DNA of 64,000 nucleotides from an uncultured Eubacteriales bacterium (GTDB lineage: Bacteria > Bacillota > Clostridia > Oscillospirales > Acutalibacteraceae). A program made the position numbers and the translations under genes. The stretch lies in assembly GCA_910577755.1 (NCBI GenBank), contig CAJTNL010000004.1:55859-119858 (forward strand). The letters run 5' to 3'. The notes below the pieces were generated by a model, which was given only the letters and a program-made list of their open reading frames with translations, was not told where the DNA came from and ran no database searches. Of this stretch, positions 44,921 to 53,581 are shown in pieces. Numbering within the stretch: position 1 is the stretch's first letter; the number at the start of each line of letters is the position of its first letter.

Positions 44921-44997
44921 GTCGGGCATATGCCCGACCAGAGAACCCTATTAAGGAGTTCTCTAAAGATTCAATGTCCACTGGACATTGAATCTTT
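44921..44997. repeat. cluster of three adjacent palindromes
   Basis: GTCGGGCATATGCCCGAC at 44921-44938 is a perfect palindrome. AGAGAAC...GTTCTCT at 44940-44964 is an inverted repeat with an inner CCT/AGG. A 15-bp stem, AAAGATTCAATGTCC at 44965-44979 and its inverse at 44983-44997, follows over a 3-nt loop. The modules abut each other, as in REP/MITE-like intergenic repeats. Only one copy lies in this window. Confidence 0.7.
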
Positions 44998-45269
44998 CTC
45001 TCCTGATTTTATTGTGTATAAAGTGTTTTGCTCGTTGCGACGAACACCTAAAAAAGGAGCTGCCTTTGGAATCCGCAATTTTTTTGTAAAAAATTTACTA
45101 AAACTTTTATGTTTTTATATAAACTGTATCAGTGCTTAGACGGGAGCATGTTTTTTACTCCCGCCCATATGAGGCAACAATTTACACATGCATGATAATG
45201 TGTAGATTGTGCAAATTTGACCTGTAAAACTCAGATTTGGAAAGAAGTACACGTTTTGATAAATATAAG

Positions 45270-45307
45270 AAAATACGCCGATATCGTGGGAGATATCGGC
45301 GTATTTT
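45270..45307. terminator. strong orphan terminator
   Basis: AAAATACGCCGATATC (45270-45285) pairs perfectly with 45292-45307 over GTGGGA, followed by TTTC. No recognised gene precedes it on the plus strand for over 800 bp, which hints at an unrecognised small transcript. Confidence 0.8.
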
Positions 45308-45511
45308 TTCTTTAAATATGGGTATAATGTTGTTTATTGCTGAATTTAATTTGTAGAATTGTCTAAATTTAGAGTAAAAAGATAATGTAAATAAAAAAAA
45401 TATCTGTATATTTTTTATCAAATATTGTTAACTTTTAAATTATAATTGACAATTATGACTATTAATATTATTTTAAAAGTAGACATTTTATTTTAGTAGG
45501 TGAAATATTGT

Positions 45512-46306
45512 ATGAGATTGAAAAATAAAACGGCTATTGTAACGGGAGGTGCATCTGGAATTGGGGAAGCTACAGCCATATTAATGGCACAGCAAGGCGC
45601 CAACGTGATGATAGGTGATTATAATTTAGAACAAGCGCAGGCAGTTGCAGAGGATATTAAGATAAACGGCGGCAGGGCAGAGGCAATGTTCTTAAACGCC
45701 ATGGAAAAAGAATCTATTAAAGAGCTGATAGAAAAAACTGTTGAAATATACGGTAAGCTGGATGTGCTCCATAATAACGTGGGAGGAACGAATCCGCAGG
45801 CAGATTTGGACATTGTAAACATGGATGAGGAAGAATGGCACAAGGGTATAACACGAAATTTAGACAGCGTAATGTATGGGTGCAGATATGCTATTCCTTA
45901 TATGCAAAAAAATGGCGGCGGTTCTATTGTCAATACCGCTTCCATGGCTGCCTTTAAAGGAGATTTTATGCGAACGGTTTACGGTTCTGCAAAAGCGGCA
46001 GTGGTTAATTTAACACAGTATGTTGCGGTACAGTATGGTAAACAGAATATTCGATGTAATGCAGTGGCTCCCGGTTTGATTATGACTCCGGCAGCACAAA
46101 AGCATGTTCCAGATTTTATGAAAGATCTGTTTATAAAATTTAATGTACTGCCTTACCACGGCGAGCCAAAAGATATTGCCTACACCGTGTTATTTTTGGC
46201 AAGCGACGAATCAAAATTTATTACAGGTCAAACGATTGAGGTTGAGGGCGGCCATTATATTAACAATCCCACAGCGCCTGATATGTCAGTTTATTCGCAC
46301 AAATAA
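45512..46306 (+). CDS. short-chain dehydrogenase/reductase (SDR), classical
   Basis: This 264-residue NAD(P)-dependent oxidoreductase has the Rossmann motif TGGASGIG (residues 11-18), and the catalytic Asn116, Ser144, Tyr157 and Lys161 (YGSAK). Asp36 at the end of the second strand suggests NAD(H) preference. The usual NNAG motif is NNVG. AGGTG lies nine bases before ATG 45512; a GTG four codons upstream is less likely. It is followed 35 bp later by an MFS transporter, so the pair may import and oxidise or reduce one substrate. I cannot name the substrate. Confidence 0.88.
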   Translation: MRLKNKTAIVTGGASGIGEATAILMAQQGANVMIGDYNLEQAQAVAEDIKINGGRAEAMFLNAMEKESIKELIEKTVEIYGKLDVLHNNVGGTNPQADLDIVNMDEEEWHKGITRNLDSVMYGCRYAIPYMQKNGGGSIVNTASMAAFKGDFMRTVYGSAKAAVVNLTQYVAVQYGKQNIRCNAVAPGLIMTPAAQKHVPDFMKDLFIKFNVLPYHGEPKDIAYTVLFLASDESKFITGQTIEVEGGHYINNPTAPDMSVYSHK

Positions 46307-46341
46307 TTGCGTTTATATTTTGTTGAGGTGAAAGAATTTAC

Positions 46342-47649
46342 ATGAAAAAGTTTAAATGGCACTACGCCTTTTTTATTCTTATTATGACGGGTATTACTCT
46401 GGGATTTGCCAGAGGCGGTATTATGAACAGCGGCGGTTTGTTTTTAACGTCTGTAACAGAAGATCTTGGTATCAATATGGGTGTTTTAACCCTATATTTT
46501 AGTGTTTCCAGTATTGTGCTTATGATATTTTTACCGTTGCTGGGCAGGTTAATTGGTAAAATCAATATTAAATTGTTAGTTATATTCTCAATTATTTTGC
46601 AGGGCGGTATGTTTGCTTGCTTCGGTTTTTTAAATCATGTTTGGGGTTTTTATTTGCTTTCAGTACCTATGGCAATTGGTTCGACAATTCCCTGCCAAAT
46701 TTTAGGACCAGTTATTGTAAATAGCTGGTTTAAGAAAAATACCGGTCTGGCTATGGGTATTATGATGGCGATTTCCGGTGGTATTGCCGCCATCATTCAG
46801 CCGCAGATTTCTTCTTTAATTATACATGTGGGCTGGAGAAATGCCTACTGGATTACCGGCTTAATCAGCGCCGCTGTGGTATGTGCAATTGTATTACTGT
46901 TTGTACGCCTGCCGGGTAAAAAAGGTGCAATGCCTTATGGTATGGAAGTTGTTGCGGCCAAAGGCGAACAAAATGCAGCGCAAGATCAGCCGGTACATGT
47001 AGAAGAAGGTATTAGTATAAAATTTGCTAGAAAGTCGGTTTCTCTGTATGCGCTTGCTGTATTTATGTTGCTACTTACTGCTGTTGCAAGTTTTTCTCAA
47101 TTGATTCCTTCCTTTGTGTATTCCAACGGATTTGACCTCTCTTTTGGAGGTTTATCTATGAGTCTGCAAATGATTGGTTCGTTGGCCGGCGCATTATTCT
47201 TTGGCGCTCTTAGTGATAAAATAGGCGCTAAAGTATCGGTTTTAATTGCTCTTTCTTTTGGAATAGCAGCTTTCGCTTTACTGTTGATTGCTCCTGCTCA
47301 TTCTATTGTTGTTATGATTGCCATGGTTCTTTTTGGCTTCATGATTGCTTCTATGGGTACTATGGGTCCACTTTTAGTAATTGATATCTTTGGCAGAAAA
47401 CAATATGCTGCAATTTATTCGATTGTTGCTATGGGATTAGCGATAGGCAGTATGGTGGGCACGCCATTATTTGGTTTTTTGTATAGTGCATTTCATAGTT
47501 ATGTGCCGGTGCTTGTATTACTGTTGGGGGCCATCGGTGTATGTGCAGGTATGATATTTGTTGCTTATTCATGCAAAAAGTCCATGTGGCAAAGAGAGCA
47601 GCTTTTTTTACAGGCACAGGATGGATACAATATTGAAATGACCGAATAA
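46342..47649 (+). CDS. MFS transporter (12-helix)
   Basis: A 435-residue major facilitator with about 12 membrane segments and a hydrophilic central loop (about 195-235). The N-terminal half has AFFILIMTGITLGFARGGIM and a loop-2 region GRLIGKINIK. The second half has FGALSDKIGAKVSVLIALSF, the repeated motif A. The overall look is of the monocarboxylate/oxalate-formate-type branch, but the substrate is uncertain. GAGGTGAAAG precedes the ATG. It is paired with the SDR gene and ended by a strong terminator. The helices are Met- and Gly-rich. Confidence 0.85.
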   Translation: MKKFKWHYAFFILIMTGITLGFARGGIMNSGGLFLTSVTEDLGINMGVLTLYFSVSSIVLMIFLPLLGRLIGKINIKLLVIFSIILQGGMFACFGFLNHVWGFYLLSVPMAIGSTIPCQILGPVIVNSWFKKNTGLAMGIMMAISGGIAAIIQPQISSLIIHVGWRNAYWITGLISAAVVCAIVLLFVRLPGKKGAMPYGMEVVAAKGEQNAAQDQPVHVEEGISIKFARKSVSLYALAVFMLLLTAVASFSQLIPSFVYSNGFDLSFGGLSMSLQMIGSLAGALFFGALSDKIGAKVSVLIALSFGIAAFALLLIAPAHSIVVMIAMVLFGFMIASMGTMGPLLVIDIFGRKQYAAIYSIVAMGLAIGSMVGTPLFGFLYSAFHSYVPVLVLLLGAIGVCAGMIFVAYSCKKSMWQREQLFLQAQDGYNIEMTE

Positions 47650-47720
47650 ACCAAAAGGAAAAATATTTACAATATAAGGCATGTTTTGAACAGAGCAAAA
47701 TGCCGATAGAGTAGAATGAA

Positions 47721-47763
47721 AAAAACAGATGCGCAAAAGAATTTCTTTTGCGCATCTGTTTTT
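47721..47763. terminator. strong bidirectional terminator after MFS gene
   Basis: A 20-bp perfect stem (47721-47740 with 47744-47763, core AACAGATGCGCAAAAGA) has an ATT loop and A/T-rich flanks. It serves the SDR-MFS unit and the converging HTH pseudogene. Confidence 0.85.
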
Positions 47764-47820
47764 CTTTTAATTTCAAACTATTGAACAATTTAAAGTATAG
47801 CGTTGTACTTATATGTAGTT

Positions 47821-48158
47821 TTAGTGTTTACTGTGTAAAAGATGTTTTATTGCTTTAATAACTTCTGTTAACGCTTTTAATTCATCGGGTGAGCAATCGG
47901 AAAGCAGGTTATCAATTAATGTAATCGAAACATGGAGACATTTTATAAGGTTACTATAAACTAATTTATCAAGCGTTACTTCAAGGGCATTGGCAATGCG
48001 AATTAGAGTGGGAAGACTTAATTTTGTTGCGGCGCGCTCAATATGCGAAATATTGGAGGGCTCAACACCGGATTCCTCAGCTAATTTTGCCTGTGTCCAT
48101 TTTTTGCTGTTCTAATTTTGCGGATACGGTTGCCAATTGTCACATAGTCAATTTCCAT
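47821..48158 (-). pseudogene. frameshifted XRE-family (HTH_3) transcriptional regulator
   Basis: The minus strand encodes MEIDYVTIGNRIRKIRTAK, then a stop within a few codons. In the next frame the protein continues WTQAKLAEESGVEPSNISHI, then ERAATKLSLPTLIRIANALE, to a stop at 47821. Joined, this is a complete Cro/CI-type helix-turn-helix (about residues 8-65) and a short C-terminal tail (112 residues in all). The break sits at a run of six A (minus strand, 48100-48105), where seven would restore the frame. GAGGAAG precedes the ATG. It is either inactivated or an undercalled homopolymer. Confidence 0.75.
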
Positions 48159-48285
48159 ATTTCTTCCTCAAATTATAAAAATTTAGTCAATATTAGTGTA
48201 TATCCTATTGGGATATGGTAAAATATCGTATATATCGTAAATAGAATATATGATAATATTTTTATAAAAAAGAGGGCAAATATTT

Positions 48286-48691
48286 ATGATAATTTCTTTT
48301 TTGGCCACAGATATCTATCAAAAAGTGTGCAGCCACTTTTAAAAACCGAATTACAAAATTTAATCAAATATGACGGTGCGGATGTATTTTATGTAGGCGA
48401 TCAAGGTAGATTCGATAGTATGGTGAGAAAAACACTGGAACAATTAAAGCAGGATTATCCACACATTCGTTATGCCGTTGTGTCAGCCTGCATGTCTGCA
48501 AAGTGCAGAAAACAGGATTGCCTCAATGATACTGATACGCTATTTTTGAGGGAGCTAGTAAACACACGCTGCCGTTATGCAATCTATAAACGCAACCTTT
48601 TGTTACTCATACAATAGGCAGAGCCGTACAGTTTAAAGGGTTAGCTGAAAAAAGAGAAAAACGTGTAATAAATTTATCTCCTTTAAAATGA
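48286..48691 (+). pseudogene. decayed SLOG-fold (DUF1273-like) protein
   Basis: Joined over a one-base gap, the sequence reads MIISFFGHRYLSKSVQPLLK, then LIKYDGADVFYVGDQGRFDS and YPHIRYAVV. These are features of small SLOG/DUF1273-like nucleotide-binding proteins that begin with an FFGHR motif. The first break is at a run of six T (48297-48302). Near 48598 the frame changes again: YAIYKRN is followed in another frame by VTHTIGRAVQFKGLAEKREK, and the intervening segment (about 12 codons in relatives) is missing. Two independent lesions mean this gene is truly dead, unlike the HTH gene, where only one base is at issue. Confidence 0.65.
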
Positions 48692-48814
48692 GTTTGCCGA
48701 CATAAAAAAGGTTTAAAATAGCGCTTTTGCGCATAGTTATTATTTTATTATTTTGCACAATTTTTATGAGTTTATGTTGAAAACGAAAAACGTGAGATTT
48801 TCAATAGTTAAAAA

Positions 48815-48843
48815 TTGCGTTGCAATTTTATTTATGCTATAAT
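48815..48843 (+). promoter_or_regulatory. mnmG promoter
   Basis: TTGCGT (48815-48820), a 17-bp spacer ending ATGC (extended -10 TGn), and TATAAT (48838-48843). It shares AAATTGCGTTGCA and a TTTATG block with the minD promoter. Confidence 0.75.
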
Positions 48844-48878
48844 TTTGAAAGAATTGCTTTTAGAGGAGGCATATCCAT

Positions 48879-50753
48879 TTGAATTACCACGCAGGAACTT
48901 ACGATGTTATTGTAATAGGGGCGGGACACGCAGGCATTGAAGCGGCGCTTGCCAGCGCGAGGCTTGGCTGTAAGACTGCGATTTTTACGATTAATATGGA
49001 TGCGGTAGGTAATTGCCCGTGCAATCCATCAATAGGAGGAACGGCAAAAGGACATCTGGTGCGGGAAATAGATGCTTTAGGCGGTGAAATGGGCCGCACT
49101 GCAGATGCCTCCTTTATTCAGAGCCGTATGCTGAATTTAGGTAAAGGTCCGGCAGTTCATTCCTTGCGTGCACAGATTGACCGCAGAGAATATAGTAAAA
49201 TTATGAAGCACAAGCTGGAGTTACAAGAAAATTTGCATTTAAAACAGGCCGAGATTATATCTATAGCAAAAACAAAAGATCATATTTGGCAGGCAATTAC
49301 CCAAATGAACGCTGTGTATCAGGCAAAGTCAGTAATTATAGCTACCGGTACGTTTTTGGGCGGTAGAATTTACGTAGGAGATGTTAACTATGAGAGCGGA
49401 CCCGATGGATTATTTCCGGCAAATAAGCTGAGTAAATCGTTGAAAGAATTAGGGCTGCGTTTACGGAGATTTAAAACGGGTACGCCGGCGCGCGTACTCC
49501 GCTCAAGTATTGATTTTACCGAGCTGGAGGTACAGTATGGAGACGAGCCGGTTGTACCGTTTTCATATGATACGCTTGTGCCAGGCAAAAATCAGGTGTG
49601 TTGTCATGTTGCATGGACAAATGAAAAAACAAAACAGGTGATTTTAGACAATATTTACCGTTCGCCTATGTACAGCGGCGAGATTGAGGGAGTAGGACCG
49701 CGGTATTGTCCCAGTCTTGAGGATAAAATTGTACGTTTTGCTGATAAAGAACGTCATCAGGTATTTATTGAGCCGTGCGGATTGGATACTGAAGAAATGT
49801 ATTTGCAGGGTATGTCGTCTTCGTTGCCGGAAGAAGTGCAGGTGGCCTTTTACCGTACGGTAAAAGGTATGGAGCATGTGCAAATTATGCGCTGTGCTTA
49901 TGCCATTGAATATGATTGTGTAGACCCTTTACAAATGAAGGCAACTTTAGAGTTTAAAGATCATTGCGGTTTATATGGAGCCGGGCAGTTTAACGGAAGC
50001 TCCGGTTATGAGGAAGCGGCGGCACAGGGGCTTGTAGCAGGCATTAATGCTGCTCGTCAGGTACAGGGAAAGGCTCCTTTTATTTTAGACCGCGCCTCCT
50101 CTTATATTGGTACATTGATTGACGATTTAATCACAAAGGGTGTAACAGATCCTTACCGTATGATGACTTCTCGCTCAGAGTACCGCCTGGTACTGCGGCA
50201 GGATAATGCGGATGAGCGGCTGACGCCTATGGGTAGGGATATTGGCTTAATTAGTGATGAACGCTGGCGTAGATTTACCGAAAAGCAACGTCAGAAAGAG
50301 CTGGAATATATGCGTGCCAAGAAAACTGTAATTCCGCCCACTGAGTCGGTTAACAATATTTTAGTTGCAAGAGGAACAACGATGATTCAGACGGGTACAC
50401 GGCTGATTGAGCTAATTCGGCGTCCACAGCTAAATTATGAGGTTTTAGCACCGATTGATCCGAATCGTCCCCAATATGATAAGGCGGTGTTTGAGGGCGT
50501 ACAAATTGAAATTAAATATGAGGGCTATATTAAAAGGCAGAAAGCCGATATTGATGAAATGCGCCGTTTGGAGAAAAAAATGTTGCCCCAAAATATTGAT
50601 TATCGTACTCTACTTGGATTGCGTAAAGAAGCGCAAGAAAAACTGGATCAGGTAAAACCATCCAATATTGGGCAGGCATCCCGTATTTCAGGGGTTAGTC
50701 CGGCAGATATTTCTGTTTTGCTTATTTGGCTTAGCAAATGCAGTCATGCATAG
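48879..50753 (+). CDS. mnmG: tRNA uridine-5-carboxymethylaminomethyl modification enzyme
   Basis: MnmG (GidA) is the FAD/NADH partner of MnmE in wobble-uridine modification. The 624-residue protein has the FAD-binding GAGHAGIEAALASARLG at about residues 13-29. The signatures GNCPCNPSIGGTAKGHLVREID and GPRYCPSLEDKIVRF are present, and the C-terminal helical domain ends near ISGVSPADISVLLIWL. The start is a TTG with GAGGAGG nine bases upstream; no ATG fits before the conserved region. It begins the rightward block mnmG-yihY-rsmG-noc-parAB. Confidence 0.97.
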   Translation: MNYHAGTYDVIVIGAGHAGIEAALASARLGCKTAIFTINMDAVGNCPCNPSIGGTAKGHLVREIDALGGEMGRTADASFIQSRMLNLGKGPAVHSLRAQIDRREYSKIMKHKLELQENLHLKQAEIISIAKTKDHIWQAITQMNAVYQAKSVIIATGTFLGGRIYVGDVNYESGPDGLFPANKLSKSLKELGLRLRRFKTGTPARVLRSSIDFTELEVQYGDEPVVPFSYDTLVPGKNQVCCHVAWTNEKTKQVILDNIYRSPMYSGEIEGVGPRYCPSLEDKIVRFADKERHQVFIEPCGLDTEEMYLQGMSSSLPEEVQVAFYRTVKGMEHVQIMRCAYAIEYDCVDPLQMKATLEFKDHCGLYGAGQFNGSSGYEEAAAQGLVAGINAARQVQGKAPFILDRASSYIGTLIDDLITKGVTDPYRMMTSRSEYRLVLRQDNADERLTPMGRDIGLISDERWRRFTEKQRQKELEYMRAKKTVIPPTESVNNILVARGTTMIQTGTRLIELIRRPQLNYEVLAPIDPNRPQYDKAVFEGVQIEIKYEGYIKRQKADIDEMRRLEKKMLPQNIDYRTLLGLRKEAQEKLDQVKPSNIGQASRISGVSPADISVLLIWLSKCSHA

Positions 50754-50800
50754 AAGTGCATTTGTCGGTACATGATAAAATAAGATTTGCAGGGGGAGGG

Positions 50801-51760
50801 ATGTCCTTGGGAAAGCGATTAACCTTTCAAAGGTTTTTCCAGTTCTGTAAATTATTTGTAAAAAGAGTTTTTGCACATGGCATTATGAGCAGAGGAGCAG
50901 AGCTTGCTTATTATTTTTTATTTTCTTTTTTGCCGCTGATTATATTTGTTGCTGCGCTTATTTCTGCTATGAAAATTGATATTTCCTCATTTTCCGGTTT
51001 GGAACGGCTGATTCCTGAGGATGTGCTAAAAATTATATCGGATTATTACCACTATATTTTTGGCACGCAAAACACTGGTATTATGATTTCAGGTTTGACT
51101 TTAAGCGTTTATTTTTCTTCATCGGCAGTGCGTTCTTTAATGCGTGGGCTAGATGTGGCTTATCATGTGGATAAAAATCGGTCTTTTTTAAGTAAACTGT
51201 TAATGTCAATTTTTTTTGCCATCATATTGTTGGTTATGATTTCTTTGAGCATGGTGGTTTTAGTGGCTGGCGGTAAAATTATCGAGCTGATTGTTTACGT
51301 GTTCCCTGAATATGCGGGTTTTGAACTGGTAACAAATGTGCTGCGTTTTGCTTTGCCTACGGTTCCCATGTTGTTTTTGCTTATATTACTCTTTATGTTT
51401 GTACCTAATCATAAAGTTACTTTTCGCGACGCAATTCCCGGTGCTCTGTTTAGCCTAATTGCTTGGATGGTTGTTTCGGCAATTTTCTCTTTATATGTTT
51501 CAACTATGGGTAGATATTCTGTACTGTACGGTTCATTGGGTGCAATAATTGTATTAATGTTGTGGTTTTATATAATTGGTATTATTTTTGTTATGGGCGG
51601 CGAGCTAAATGCACTATTGTTTGAATGGAAAGATAAAGTGCCTCAGCCTCGTGCTATGAATAATCTATTGGTTCAATCAAAAGGTAAGCTGGTACGGTCT
51701 TTCAAAAGATTTCGTTCAGAGAATTCGCAAATATTTAATGATAAAAACCGTAAAAAATAA
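50801..51760 (+). CDS. YihY/virulence factor BrkB family membrane protein
   Basis: This 319-residue polytopic protein belongs to the YihY (once misnamed RNase BN) family of unknown function. Family blocks are SRGAELAYYFLFSFLPLIIF in the first membrane segment, and FRDAIPGALFSLIAWMV and YGSLGAIIVLMLWFYIIGII near the end. Six membrane segments are expected. The start is uncertain: ATG 50801 follows a G-rich stretch closely, and the TTG two codons later has better spacing. Its end is close to rsmG, whose start follows by about ten bases. Confidence 0.85.
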   Translation: MSLGKRLTFQRFFQFCKLFVKRVFAHGIMSRGAELAYYFLFSFLPLIIFVAALISAMKIDISSFSGLERLIPEDVLKIISDYYHYIFGTQNTGIMISGLTLSVYFSSSAVRSLMRGLDVAYHVDKNRSFLSKLLMSIFFAIILLVMISLSMVVLVAGGKIIELIVYVFPEYAGFELVTNVLRFALPTVPMLFLLILLFMFVPNHKVTFRDAIPGALFSLIAWMVVSAIFSLYVSTMGRYSVLYGSLGAIIVLMLWFYIIGIIFVMGGELNALLFEWKDKVPQPRAMNNLLVQSKGKLVRSFKRFRSENSQIFNDKNRKK

Positions 51761-51770
51761 AGGAGTTATC

Positions 51771-52484
51771 ATGCGGGATATTACACTATTACTGTCGGAT
51801 TATGCAGAAAAAATAGGGATATATTTGACAAAAGAGCAGCTCTGCGCATTTCAGACATACGCAGAGCTGTTAATGCAATGGAACGAAAAAATGAATTTAA
51901 CGGCAATTAAAGAGCCTGGTGAAATTGCTATGAAACATTTTATAGACAGCCTTACAATTTTTTCTTGCATTGAACTGAAAAAAGAAGCAAAGGTTATTGA
52001 TGTAGGAACAGGAGCTGGGTTTCCCGGAATTCCAATGAAAATTTACCGCGAAGATATTCAATTAACTTTACTGGATAGTCTAAATAAGCGTTTAATCTTT
52101 TTAGAGGAAGTATGCAGCCAGTTACACTTAGAGACTAAACGAATTCATGCTAGAGCCGAGCAGGCTGGCAGAGATTTTAGTCTACGTATGAAGTTTGATA
52201 TTGTAACTGCAAGAGCGGTGGCTCCACTGCGCATTTTATGTGAGTATTGTCTACCGTTTGTCCGTTTTGACGGTGTCTTTGTCGCAATGAAAGGTCCGAA
52301 CGCACAGCAGGAAATAAAGGAGGCGCAAAATGCTATTCAGGTTTTGGGATGTGAGCTAGAGGAGGTTCAAACTTTTGTGTTGCCTGATGGAAGCTGTCGA
52401 TCAATTTTGGTTATTAGACGACAAAAGTCATTTTCAGGAGAATTTCCGAGACACGGTTCAAAAATCGCAAAAAATCCTTTATAA
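51771..52484 (+). CDS. rsmG: 16S rRNA 7-methylguanosine methyltransferase
   Basis: RsmG (GidB) methylates G527 of 16S rRNA. The 237-residue protein has an N-terminal helix region with FQTYAELLMQWNEKMNLTAI and the SAM-binding VIDVGTGAGFPGIPMKI. DIVTARAVAPLRIL and VAMKGPNAQQEI follow, all typical. AAAGGAG precedes ATG 51771, eleven codons inside the longest frame. The mnmG-rsmG-noc-parA-parB order (with yihY inserted here) matches Bacillus-like origins. Confidence 0.96.
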   Translation: MRDITLLLSDYAEKIGIYLTKEQLCAFQTYAELLMQWNEKMNLTAIKEPGEIAMKHFIDSLTIFSCIELKKEAKVIDVGTGAGFPGIPMKIYREDIQLTLLDSLNKRLIFLEEVCSQLHLETKRIHARAEQAGRDFSLRMKFDIVTARAVAPLRILCEYCLPFVRFDGVFVAMKGPNAQQEIKEAQNAIQVLGCELEEVQTFVLPDGSCRSILVIRRQKSFSGEFPRHGSKIAKNPL

Positions 52485-52637
52485 CTGACACTTTTGTAAA
52501 GTAAGCTACACAAATATTTTTTTCTCCATTTCATATTTTTACATAAAATGCATCGCATCCGTGATAATCTGAATACAAATCAAATAATTGTTATAATTTG
52601 GAATTTAAATTTGTATTCACGTTGGAGGTGGTGCGTT

Positions 52638-53465
52638 TTGTTGATTTTATCACAAGAAAAGAGAAAAGTCGTTGAAATACCATTAGAAAAGATTGTACCC
52701 AATCCGTCGCAGCCAAGGAAAATTTTTAAACAAACTGAGTTGGACAACCTATCAAAAAGCATTAAAGAAAGTGGATTACTACAGCCTCTTACAGTACGGA
52801 GAATTGGTATGCAGCAATATGAATTAATAGCAGGAGAGCGTCGTCTACGGGCTTGTCGTATTGCCGGATTAAATACGGCACCATGCCTTATACATGATTG
52901 TGATGAAAGACAATCAGCAATTTATGCAATGTTGGAGAACTTACAACGGCAAGACTTACAATTATTTGAGGAAGCTGAGGGAATTGCCCGTTTGATTGCT
53001 CAATGGAATGTAACGCAAGAAGAAGCCGCATTACGATTGGGTAAAAGTCAATCAGCAATTGCAAATAAATTGAGGCTTTTAAAACTGAATACACAGGAGA
53101 GAGTAATTATCACACAGGCTGGACTGACTGAACGGCATGCCAGAGCGTTATTACGCATTCCTAATGAGTTGATGAGGGCTAAGGTATTGGATGCGATTGT
53201 TGCCAACCGATTTAATGTACAGCAAACTGATGCGTATATCGAACAACTACTGACTTTAAAAGAAGCAGAGAAAAAGCCTCAACAGAAGGGTAAACGTAAG
53301 TTTATTGTAAAAGATATTCGTATTTTTATGAATACTATTAATCATGCAATTGAGGCAATGAAGCTTTCTGGTATTGATGCGGTTACTCATAAAAATGAAA
53401 CGGAGGATTATATTGAGTGTGTTGTGAGAATACCTAAAATTAGATCTTCCAGTGTTGCTTCATGA
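52638..53465 (+). CDS. noc: ParB-family nucleoid occlusion protein (Noc-like)
   Basis: This 275-residue ParB paralogue has the N-terminal nuclease/CTPase domain with PNPSQPRKIF and the CTP-binding AGERRLRACR. A helix-turn-helix (about residues 115-180, with EEAALRLGKSQSAIANKLRL) and a C-terminal dimerisation region follow. In Bacillus, Noc keeps division away from the nucleoid and sits exactly here, between rsmG and parA. The start is a TTG (two tandem TTGs) with GGAGGTGG upstream. From that start the N-terminus is LLILSQEKRK, lacking the amphipathic membrane-binding helix of Bacillus Noc. It could be Noc or a second ParB. Confidence 0.82.
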   Translation: MLILSQEKRKVVEIPLEKIVPNPSQPRKIFKQTELDNLSKSIKESGLLQPLTVRRIGMQQYELIAGERRLRACRIAGLNTAPCLIHDCDERQSAIYAMLENLQRQDLQLFEEAEGIARLIAQWNVTQEEAALRLGKSQSAIANKLRLLKLNTQERVIITQAGLTERHARALLRIPNELMRAKVLDAIVANRFNVQQTDAYIEQLLTLKEAEKKPQQKGKRKFIVKDIRIFMNTINHAIEAMKLSGIDAVTHKNETEDYIECVVRIPKIRSSSVAS

Positions 53466-53581
53466 CCAGCGTTGCTTATTTATTTGCATTGATATAATAA
53501 ATTGATTATAAAATTTTTAAAAAGATATTTATACAATTTTTATTAGTTAATTAGCTTTATAAATTTAATTAGCTGCGAATC

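Larger units (their letters stand above)
44408..45511. other. 1.1-kb palindrome-rich intergenic stretch
   Basis: No long gene is convincing. It holds a possible 52-residue hydrophobic peptide gene (minus strand), a cluster of three hairpins at 44921-44997, further weak hairpins near 45140-45165 (CGGGAG/CTCCCG), a strong terminator at 45270-45307 that follows no recognised gene, and the SDR gene promoter (TTGACA at 45446-45451, 17 bp, TATTTT). A small RNA ending at that terminator is possible. Confidence 0.5.

Noticed and set aside
44915..45139. 74-codon plus-strand frame across the palindrome cluster
   Set aside because: The sequence is dominated by palindromes in the DNA; no ribosome-binding site or family.
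48097..48110. Programmed frameshifting in the HTH gene
   Set aside because: A six-A run alone, with no stimulatory hairpin or internal Shine-Dalgarno site, is better explained by a lost base.
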